This document shows, piece after piece, positions 1 to 5,800 of a DNA stretch of 6,473 nt. Made by a program: the position numbers and the translations under genes. Numbering within the stretch: the first letter of the stretch is position 1; the number at the start of each line of letters is the position of its first letter. The notes under the pieces were generated by a model. That model was not told the DNA's origin, searched no databases, and saw only the letters and a program-made list of their open reading frames with translations. The stretch spans positions 1-6,473 of the forward strand of contig CAIXUF010000266.1 in NCBI GenBank assembly GCA_903922535.1, in the 5' to 3' direction. Origin of the DNA: Candidatus Hydrogenedentota bacterium (GTDB taxonomy: Bacteria > Hydrogenedentota > Hydrogenedentia > Hydrogenedentiales > CAITNO01).

Positions 1-60
1 CCTTTGAAGGGGGATTTAGGGGGAGGTTCACCCTCGCGCAGATGCGCTCCCCCCCTGCAA
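1..60. repeat. Edge of a G-rich palindromic intergenic repeat (candidate)
   Basis: The window opens in CCTTTGAAGG (1-10), an imperfect palindrome flanked by G-runs. The unit AGGGGGA occurs twice, at 8-14 and 18-24. GGGGGAG (19-25) pairs with CTCCCCC (47-53), and the enclosed GCGC (36-39) can pair with GCGC (44-47). This layout of nested inverted repeats and G-runs resembles dispersed non-coding repeats between genes. It could also be the terminator region of a gene lying to the left. Only one copy is visible, so dispersal is inferred. Confidence 0.35.
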
Positions 61-64
61 AGTG

Positions 65-70
65 TACAAT
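65..70 (+). promoter_or_regulatory. Candidate -10 box of the sfsA gene, possibly giving a leaderless mRNA
   Basis: TACAAT matches the sigma-70 -10 consensus at five of six positions. It lies so that transcription would begin at about position 77, exactly where the preferred ATG starts. I see no credible -35 box about 17 bases upstream and no Shine-Dalgarno sequence before any possible start. If the box is used, the message would be leaderless. With only six matching bases this is a weak call. Confidence 0.3.
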
Positions 71-76
71 CGCCGC

Positions 77-1213
77 ATGATGCATGTCCTTCCCATTCCC
101 GGCGCCGGGCCTGTCCGCGCCACCTTTCTTGCGCGGCCAAACCGGTTTATCGTGCGGGCCGAATCGCCCGCGCTGGGCGTTTTCGACGCCTACATGCCCA
201 ACCCCGGACGCCTGCGCGAACTGCTGCTGCCGGGGGCGACGCTGCTGCTGTCCCCCACGGCGGGAAAACAGCCCTTCGTGGTGGCGGGCGTCGAGCGCGA
301 CGGCGATCCCGTCATGCTGCACACGCACTGGAACAACCTTGTCGCGCGGCGGCTGCTGGAAGCGCGGCTTGTTCCGGGGCTGGAGAAGGCCGAAGTGGTG
401 CGCGCCGAGGTGCCCGTCGGACACAGCCGTTTCGATTTTCTGCTGCGCGACCCGCGCGGCGATCTGCTGCTGGAGGTGAAATCGTGCACCCTTTTCGGCA
501 ACGGCGTGGCCATGTTCCCCGACGCAATCACGGAACGGGGCCGACGGCATCTGGAGGAATTGTCCGCGCTCGCGCGTGAAGGCCAACGCTGCGCGGTGCT
601 GTTCGTCGTGCACACGCCGCGCGTGTCCTGTTTCATGCCCGACTACCACACGGACCTGGACTTTGCCCAAACACTGGGCACCGTGCGCCGGGACGTGCAG
701 ATTATTGCGGCGTCGGTGCGCTGGAACACCGATCTCACGCTCGACGACGCAGCGGTGCGCGTGCTGCCCATCCCGTGGCCGCGCATCACCCGCGAGGCGC
801 AGGACTGTGGCGCCTACCTGCTCCTGCTGCGCCTGCCCGAGCCCTGCCGGATCGACGTGGGCGGGCTGGGCGCGGTTGATTTCGCCGCGGGGCACTATGT
901 CTACGTTGGCTCAGCCATGCGCGGGCTGGCCGCGCGCATGGCGCGGCATGTGCGCCTGCGCAAACAGTTTCATTGGCATGTGGATTATCTGCGGGCGCGG
1001 GCAGACCGCGCCGAGGCACTGGCCGTGCGCTCTTCCAGGCGGGAGGAATGCGCGCTGGCGCAGGCCGTCGGGGCTTTGTTTCAGCCGGGGCCGGCGCGGT
1101 TTGGCAGCAGCGACTGCGCCTGCCCCACACATCTCTTTTACACCGGCGTGGCCCATCCGCTGGACCTGCGGGGCTTTCACGACCTGCTTGAGCGCTTCCG
1201 CATGCGGCCGTAG
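77..1213 (+). CDS. sfsA: SfsA nuclease-fold protein fused to a C-terminal DUF123 (Uri, GIY-YIG-like) domain
   Basis: The product is 378 residues, against about 230-240 for ordinary SfsA; the excess is a second domain. Residues about 10-220 are SfsA: MPNPGR (40-45) stands for the family's hPNTGRM, HTHWNN (83-88) follows, then RFDFLL (118-123), LEVKSCTL (132-139) and MFPDAITERGRRHLEEL (146-162). The Asp of RFDFLL and the EVK triplet are the usual nuclease-fold acidic and lysine residues. SfsA was named for maltose metabolism in E. coli and is annotated as a DNA/RNA nuclease; its true substrate is unclear. Residues about 243-355 are DUF123: GAYLLLLRL (245-253), GHYVYVGSAM (272-281), RMARHVR (287-293), HWHVDYL (299-305) and FGSSDCACPTHLFY (342-355). 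Neither domain shows an obvious loss of motif residues. ATG at 77 (or 80) suits the family's N-terminus; an in-frame GTG at 62 is possible but overlaps the candidate -10 box. Expected to be cytoplasmic and monocistronic. A role in nucleic-acid processing is inferred from the folds. Confidence 0.93.
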   Translation: MMHVLPIPGAGPVRATFLARPNRFIVRAESPALGVFDAYMPNPGRLRELLLPGATLLLSPTAGKQPFVVAGVERDGDPVMLHTHWNNLVARRLLEARLVPGLEKAEVVRAEVPVGHSRFDFLLRDPRGDLLLEVKSCTLFGNGVAMFPDAITERGRRHLEELSALAREGQRCAVLFVVHTPRVSCFMPDYHTDLDFAQTLGTVRRDVQIIAASVRWNTDLTLDDAAVRVLPIPWPRITREAQDCGAYLLLLRLPEPCRIDVGGLGAVDFAAGHYVYVGSAMRGLAARMARHVRLRKQFHWHVDYLRARADRAEALAVRSSRREECALAQAVGALFQPGPARFGSSDCACPTHLFYTGVAHPLDLRGFHDLLERFRMRP

Positions 1214-1270
1214 ATCCTCCCGTGGCATGGCCTCCCACCCCGTCTGCCAGCGCGCGACGACATCCCCGAA

Positions 1271-1309
1271 CACGGGCAGAACGTCCGTGCCACTGTGTGG
1301 GGACACAGT
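1271..1309. terminator. Tandem hairpins between convergent genes, candidate bidirectional terminator
   Basis: ACTGTGT (1292-1298) and ACACAGT (1303-1309) form a perfect 7-bp stem around a GGGG loop. A weaker stem, CACGG (1271-1275) with CCGTG (1285-1289), sits beside it. They lie between the ends of two converging genes, about 80 bases past the sfsA stop and 18 bases past the stop of the opposing gene. Neither strand has a U-run after the stem, so intrinsic termination would be weak; Rho or read-through control is equally possible. Confidence 0.35.
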
Positions 1310-1327
1310 CCGCAATGATGGGTCAGG

Positions 1328-1797
1328 TCACGGGCTGTAGATGTGCAGGGCCAGCGCATACCCCAGCACCGTCAGCGGCAGCAACAGCAGCGCGACGCGC
1401 AGCCGCGTGAACTCCATGCGCAGCCACTCCGTCAGGTAGTCCGGCGTGTGCATGCCTGCAAAGAACAGGAAACCGGCGGCCGTGGCAAGCATCAGGTTGA
1501 TCGCAAACAGGGCCAGGCACAGGGGAGAACTGTCCTGCGAATGCGCCAAGGAAAAGGGAAGGCACAGCACAAACAGGCCGTACATGCCGCCCAGCACGTA
1601 TTGGGCGCGCCGATCCTGCCCCTGCGGCTTTGCCGCCTTGGGCTGCGGGGGCGCTGGCCCCTGGGCGGCGCGCCCCGCCCGGACCCTTCGGGTACCTGGA
1701 CAACATAGCCGCATCTGGCGCAAATGACGGCCGTACCCGCCGCGTCGTCATTGACGTCCACCACCGCCGAACATCCGATGCACACACATCTAATCAT
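1328..1797 (-). pseudogene. Zinc-ribbon membrane protein gene with a broken reading frame
   Basis: The N-terminus reads from ATG 1797 (other strand) as a short zinc ribbon with C6-x2-C9 and C26-x2-C29 plus an extra C4; the stretch GYVVQVPEG (30-38) ends the ribbon. Followed without change, this frame turns into an Arg/Cys-rich run and stops at 1492, giving 101 residues. The neighbouring frame, ending at TGA 1330-1328, instead gives a Pro/Ala/Gln linker and three hydrophobic segments: about VLGGMYGLFVLCLPFSLA, then PLCLALFAINLMLATAAGF, then VALLLLPLTVLGYALAL. Zinc ribbon, flexible linker and membrane helices together make a sensible protein of about 156 residues. One missing base near 1660-1684, in a C/G-rich stretch, would explain the break. 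It may be a real mutation or a sequencing error. The intact promoter and G-rich leader (GGGGG, six bases before ATG) argue for a live or recently live gene. I do not recognise the family. Similar zinc-ribbon membrane proteins are common and mostly uncharacterised. Confidence 0.7.
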
Positions 1798-1840
1798 GGC
1801 ACACCCCCGTCTGATGGTCACCCATAAACCACACACTAAT

Positions 1841-1869
1841 CTTATACGGGAGATTGGGCGAAAAGTCAA
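1841..1869 (-). promoter_or_regulatory. Sigma-70-type promoter of the zinc-ribbon membrane protein gene
   Basis: On the minus strand TTGACT (1869-1864, five of six consensus) and TATAAG (1846-1841, five of six) are separated by exactly 17 bases. Transcription should start near 1834, giving a leader of about 37 bases that contains GGGGG (1808-1804) six bases before the ATG. This is the strongest promoter match in the window, and it supports the ATG at 1797 over the longer open frame that runs back to 2016. Confidence 0.75.
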
Positions 1870-1870
1870 T

Positions 1871-2020
1871 GGGGTTTGATGGGGGATGCCGGTGCTGCGT
1901 GTTGTGGCGGTGCCGCCAGCCTGCGAAACACCGCTTCGAAGACAGGGACATTGCGAAGTGGAACTTCGCAACGGGGGGAACACGGCCGGGACGCCCATGC
2001 CATAGCGCCGGGGCATGGCC
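1871..2020. repeat. Cluster of palindromes, REP/BIME-like intergenic element (candidate)
   Basis: This non-coding stretch packs three hairpins. TGGCGG/CCGCCA lies at 1905-1910 and 1913-1918. A perfect 9-bp stem, TTGCGAAGT (1951-1959) with ACTTCGCAA (1963-1971), has a GGA loop. CCATGCC (1995-2001) pairs with GGCATGG (2012-2018) around a 10-base loop. Together with the promoter to its left and the terminator to its right, it accounts for most of the 301-base gap between genes. Open frames cross it, but their translations look like random GC-rich sequence. The look is that of a dispersed palindromic repeat; other copies would have to be found elsewhere in the genome. Confidence 0.45.
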
Positions 2021-2025
2021 GCCGC

Positions 2026-2065
2026 AAGAAGAAAAAGGAAACGCCGCTCTGGTGAGCGGCGTTTC
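2026..2065 (-). terminator. Rho-independent terminator of the lipoprotein gene
   Basis: On the minus strand GAAACGCCGCTC (2065-2054) and GAGCGGCGTTTC (2049-2038) form a perfect 12-bp stem around the loop ACCA. The stem is followed directly by CTTTTTCTTCTT (2037-2026). It begins 33 bases past the TGA of the lipoprotein gene. The plus-strand side lacks a T-run, so it acts in one direction only. Confidence 0.87.
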
Positions 2066-2077
2066 TGATAACCTTGT

Positions 2078-2096
2078 CAACGGCTTTGCGCCGTTG
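2078..2096 (-). other. Hairpin immediately after the lipoprotein stop codon
   Basis: CAACGGC (2078-2084) pairs perfectly with GCCGTTG (2090-2096) around a five-base loop. It begins two bases after the TGA and 12 bases before the main terminator. It has no T-run of its own, so it is more likely a 3'-end stabilising stem or an accessory to the terminator than a separate one. Confidence 0.45.
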
Positions 2097-2098
2097 TG

Positions 2099-2587
2099 TC
2101 AGCTTTTGGCGTCTTTGGCCCCGGCGGCGGGCTTTGCCGCGTCCCCCCCGGCAATCTTGGCCTCCACAGCCTCGACCAGCTTGGCAGCGGCGCTTTCGTC
2201 GGTCAGCTTGCGGTCGTGCCAGTCCGGATAGGTCAGCAGCGTGACACCGTAGACCTGGCGCACGGCCTCCACCGAAATCGAGGTCTGCTCCTTGTCCACC
2301 GGCTTCACCTCGACGTTGTACTTGATGCGGCGCGGCTGCACGAGCAGGAAGCGGTGCATGTCCGTGTAGGCCACAAAGGTGCCGCGCTTGTCCCGGGTGT
2401 AAATGTTGTAGCCCTGATCGCGCAGAACAGACTTGGTCGCCTGCCAGGCCTGCTCGAAGGGCGCCTTGACGGTCGCTTCCTTATGAACGGCAAAACCCGT
2501 CGTGTCGCGCGCCGCGCGGGCGCAGCCCGTCACCGAAAGCGCGGCAAGCGCCAGAACCGCAAAAACAACCCTGTAAAAACGAGGCAT
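2099..2587 (-). CDS. Small lipoprotein of unrecognised family
   Basis: The product is 162 residues with a classic type II signal: MPRFYR, a hydrophobic stretch 7-19, and lipobox V19-T-G-C22, so the mature protein should start at a lipidated Cys22. Residues about 33-145 form an alpha/beta domain. It opens with FAVHKEATVKAPFEQAWQAT (32-51) and LRDQGYNIYTRDKRGTFVAY (55-74), then runs through beta-like stretches to a final helix near 129-147 and an Ala/Lys/Gly-rich tail. The pattern of a Val-start strand, a helix with Trp, then GYxI and a KRGTFVAY strand is shared by several small envelope lipoprotein folds, including BamC-like domains. I cannot assign a family and propose no function. The ATG is fixed by GGAGGG six bases upstream and by the signal peptide; a longer frame from 2728 only adds translated repeat sequence. 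The gene has its own promoter and a strong terminator, so it is monocistronic. No Asp follows Cys22 (Ala does), which favours outer-membrane sorting if E. coli Lol rules apply. Confidence 0.88.
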   Translation of the reverse strand: MPRFYRVVFAVLALAALSVTGCARAARDTTGFAVHKEATVKAPFEQAWQATKSVLRDQGYNIYTRDKRGTFVAYTDMHRFLLVQPRRIKYNVEVKPVDKEQTSISVEAVRQVYGVTLLTYPDWHDRKLTDESAAAKLVEAVEAKIAGGDAAKPAAGAKDAKS

Positions 2588-2593
2588 GGTCAG

Positions 2594-2599
2594 CCCTCC
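2594..2599 (-). promoter_or_regulatory. Shine-Dalgarno site of the lipoprotein gene
   Basis: GGAGGG on the minus strand lies six bases before the ATG at 2587. It settles the start in favour of the signal-peptide ATG rather than the upstream in-frame start at 2728. Confidence 0.78.
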
Positions 2600-2662
2600 A
2601 AAGTGTGGCCGAAGTGTGGCACGGCCGCCTGCCGCGGCGTGGCCGCTTCGGCGAAGCCGGGC

Positions 2663-2676
2663 CATCCAAAAGGATG
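2663..2676 (-). other. Hairpin at the 5' end of the lipoprotein leader
   Basis: On the minus strand CATCC (2676-2672), loop TTTT and GGATG (2667-2663) form a stem that can be extended by GGC/GCC across a two-base bulge. If the extended -10 start is right, the stem sits within the first nucleotides of the mRNA, where such stems protect against 5'-end decay. A further inverted repeat, GCTTCG/CGAAGC (2645-2657), follows in the leader. The whole leader is GC-rich and structured and may also derive from an intergenic repeat. Confidence 0.35.
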
Positions 2677-2683
2677 CGGCCGC

Positions 2684-2692
2684 ATTGTAGCA
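2684..2692 (-). promoter_or_regulatory. Extended -10 promoter of the lipoprotein gene
   Basis: On the minus strand TGC TACAAT (2692-2684) is an extended -10 element: TG, one base, then a five-of-six match to TATAAT. A poor -35-like TTGCAC lies 19 bases upstream (2714-2709), and a weak -35 is normal for extended -10 promoters. Transcription would begin near 2677, giving a leader of about 90 bases before the ATG. Confidence 0.55.
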
Positions 2693-2730
2693 CAGCCGCT
2701 CGCCACCGGTGCAAACGCGGGAGGACAAGA

Positions 2731-2751
2731 ATTCAGAATCCAGAAGTCAGA
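2731..2751. repeat. Degenerate heptamer tandem repeat
   Basis: Three adjacent seven-base units, ATTCAGA (2731-2737), ATCCAGA (2738-2744) and AGTCAGA (2745-2751), share the form A-x-T/C-C-A-G-A. They sit in an A-rich patch inside otherwise GC-rich sequence, between two genes. Short tandem heptamers of this ATTCAGA type recur between genes in cyanobacteria and several other environmental lineages; that these three belong to such a set is inferred. Confidence 0.5.
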
Positions 2752-2752
2752 A

Positions 2753-2771
2753 AAGAAGACATCCCCTTCTT
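2753..2771 (-). terminator. Weak candidate terminator of the large exported-protein gene
   Basis: On the minus strand AAGAAG (2771-2766) pairs with CTTCTT (2758-2753) around a seven-base loop, followed by TTCTGACTTCT. It starts 38 bases past the TGA of the 1193-residue gene. The stem is AU-rich and short, and its T-rich tail overlaps the heptamer repeat, so the match may be fortuitous. I see no better candidate in the spacer. Confidence 0.33.
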
Positions 2772-2808
2772 CGCCTCCCCCGTCCATGCCCTGCTTCGCC
2801 GTCAATCG

Positions 2809-5800
2809 TCACTTTCTCTCGTAAATGCGCACGGGCTGCTCTTCGCGCGCCTTGTCCTGCATGTCACGCACGTAGATGGAGAATTCAGCGGAGGCCGGGG
2901 TCGGGTCCACGATGGACAGCGGTATGCCGGTGGTCGCATCGGGAATCGTGGCCACAGTCTGCGCCACGAGCGTGTACCGCACTTCGCGTTGGCGGTTGAG
3001 TCCCTTCGTCTTTCCCTCGTCGCCCAGGCGGTTTTGGACCCCGTCCGGACCGACACGCAGGAACGCACCCCAGTTCTGCGCGGGATCCAGGACAACCGTA
3101 CAGGTGGAAAGCCTGACGGTCACCGGGGTGGTCTGATAGGGTATGCGCAAGAGGTCGGGGATGGTGAAGGACATGGGCTGGTCCGCGTTGCCGGGGGTTG
3201 CACTGCCCAGGGCCACCAGGGTGCCGTCCTCGTAGAGCTTCCAGTTAACTTGAACACCCACTGCGGCGACCGGGTAACGCACGGCCATCGACACGATCCC
3301 CTGCACGTGCGCGCCCAGACCCAATGACTCATCGAACGACGGCAACGGGACACGCTCCATGCCGCCAAAGTCGCGACCGGCCAGTATGTCGCCGTTGGTG
3401 TTGACGTGCGACAGCCGCACGCCCAGGTCCGTGTCCACCGCCACGTTCCCCTGGTTCGTGCCGTTGATCCAGGTGGCCGTGGCAAAGTTGCCCTGCTGGA
3501 TGTTGCCCGCCTCGTTGGCACCGGCAATGCGGATAAACAACTGGTGACTCTGCGAAGCGTTGCTTCGGTTTAGGGCAAGAAGGTCCCCTACCGTCATCGT
3601 GCTGCTCACGAACGTTTGCGGAACAATGGGACCTGTTGCCAGGACCCAGTCGCTGGTCAGGTACACCGGCGCTCCGGTGGCCGGGTCTAGCGTCCAAATC
3701 TGGAAAAGCGCCTGTGAGCGGCACGGGTTCTCCTGGTTCCACGTGAGTCCCGTGGAAGGGCGTAGGCTCCAGTCAAAACGGGGCGTGACGGTCTGTGTGT
3801 TGCTGGTCGTGCTGGACGATTCAAGCACGGCCACGGGCACGTCCAAGTACCATGCATTGATGGTGTGGTCCAGTGGCTTGTAGCTGTATGAGCCCGGATC
3901 GTATATGACTGACTTATTGAGCGCCCGGTCCTGCGCGCCCGGCATAAGCGCCCAGCGGCAGGGACCAGCCGCCTCAAACTGCCAGTATACCGGCGGCAGC
4001 ACCAACACCACGCCGCCAACCGTCGGGTCCGGCGAAACATAGGTCGGCACGCCCCCGCCAATCATCAGCGCGTTCGCCGTGTCAAACCCCGACGGGGTCA
4101 CGCTATAGATTCCGTTGGCATCGGTCGGAAATCGGTCCGCGAATTGTGCATGAACCTGCATGGTCAAAACGGGGTTGGTGGACGGCGTATAGCCATTGAC
4201 CTGTGTATAGCCAATGAACCAATACAAATCGGCGTTCGCCAGCGTGCCCACGCCCGAGGACGACGGAATGTAGTCCCCCGGCCAGGAGCCTAGTGCTGTG
4301 GGGGGGGACGCCATGTTCGTGTATGAGGAGTCATTGGCGGTCACGTACGGCACATTTGGCCCACTCACATACAGTTCGGGGGCCACGGTGTCGATAATCA
4401 GCGGCTTGTTCAGGGGGGTTGGAAGGGTCGGAACGGGTGGGTTGGACAACGGGCCGGGGACAATGTTGCCGTCCAGCAACAGCATGAAGTTCGGCGCGCC
4501 ATCCGTGCAGATGAGCGGTCCGTCGGCGGCGGGGTTGAAGGGGCCGTCGAAGGATATTTTTGCCACGGCCTCCTTCACAGCGCCGGTGTTGTTGGGATCG
4601 ACGACCAGCGGATAATTGATGTACGGCTGGGTCGAGACGGTCACCAGTTGCGGGATTTCGGGCATCATGCGCAGCACGAGGTTCATGCCCGCCAGATTGC
4701 CGGATAGGGTCGAGACAAGAACTGTTGCGGACTGCCCCGGACCGATTACGAAGGGAGACACGCTGTATGTCCAGTCCGAAATGCTGGCGATGGCCGAGAC
4801 CAGGCACACGTCGTCAAGGGAAAACTGGGCAGGCAGGCCGCTGCCAAACCGGGCGCGGAAGGTGAAGGTGACCCCGGTCTGGCCGAGGTAGGATGCGCCC
4901 AGGGTGATGGAGTGGAGCCCGTAGCTGCCGGAGCCGGGGCCCGAGGTCGAATCCAGCAACACTGTGGAAGTCCCGGCGCTGGTTTTGACCAGGCAATCAA
5001 AGGTGTCTGTGGCGCCGTTGCCCGCCGGAACGCTCAGGTAGAACGTCAACACTCCCGGGACGAGCGGCACGTCCACCTTCTGCGACAGGGTAATCTCGGG
5101 CACCCTTAACGCCTCGAATACGGCCGCATGGGTGGTGGAGCAGGCGTCCGCCGTGGTGACGACGATGGACTGGGTGGTCGCGAGGGGCGCGGCCGTTTGC
5201 CAAGGGACGGTTCCCGTGCCCTCAAAATCGCCGTCGCTCAGCACTTCGGGCACGGGCACGGAAGGCGTGGCGGCGGCGAACAGGTCGGTGAGGGCCTTGC
5301 ACGCGTAGGTCATGGACACGTTGTCCATGAGGAAGACGGTCGATGTCGCCGGCAGGGTCTGCGCCGCGATGGTTGACCGGAACGCCACTTTGCCGAAAGG
5401 CATGGCGGTCAATGTCGTGGTGACGTGGGCGCATTTGGTGGTCGAAGCCGTGTCCGACGCGGCCACCTCCCCCACCTTCACCAACGGGTCGGTCGCCGTC
5501 GCGGTCGTGGTGCTCGACACGACCAGCAGATGGTCAACGGCGCCGCTGCTGCCGGGGATCGTGGTCAAATTGCAGGCAACTGTGGGATAGCCAATGCCGC
5601 CAAAGCGGTAAATGTTGTTGCCAGTTGCCGCAAAACCCAGGGCGGGGTCGTTGAATTTCTTCGGCACGGCGTAGCCCGAAACGACCGCAACGCTCGAATC
5701 CTCGGCATAGGAGGCCGAGTTGAAAGGCAACGCCGCCGCGGTTGGGGTGCTCAGCGGTGTGTCCGAAAACTCGGCCGCACCCAGCAAGAAAAGCGACGGG

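Noticed and set aside
4..579. Arg/Ala-rich open frame overlapping sfsA
   Set aside because: Out-of-frame GC-rich shadow of the conserved SfsA domain.
1655..1690. Programmed -1 frameshift signal in the zinc-ribbon gene
   Set aside because: No X-XXY-YYZ slippery heptamer in phase was found, so programmed shifting is kept only as an alternative to mutation or sequencing error.
1492..2016. A 174-residue minus-strand open frame running through the palindrome cluster
   Set aside because: Its first 73 codons cross the promoter and the palindromes and read as random sequence. Only the part from ATG 1797 carries a domain, and it has its own promoter and leader.
2674..2685. Perfect palindrome ATGCGGCCGCAT as an operator
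   Set aside because: It overlaps the likely transcription start, but a 12-base palindrome in GC-rich DNA is expected by chance and no second copy is present.
2599..2728. N-terminal extension of the lipoprotein to a start at 2728
   Set aside because: It would bury the signal peptide and lipobox 47 residues inside and ignores a well-placed GGAGGG before the ATG at 2587.
2605..3327. A 240-residue plus-strand open frame across the end of the large gene
   Set aside because: It is the antisense shadow of a gene with a clear signal peptide and domains, and its own translation has no recognisable motif.
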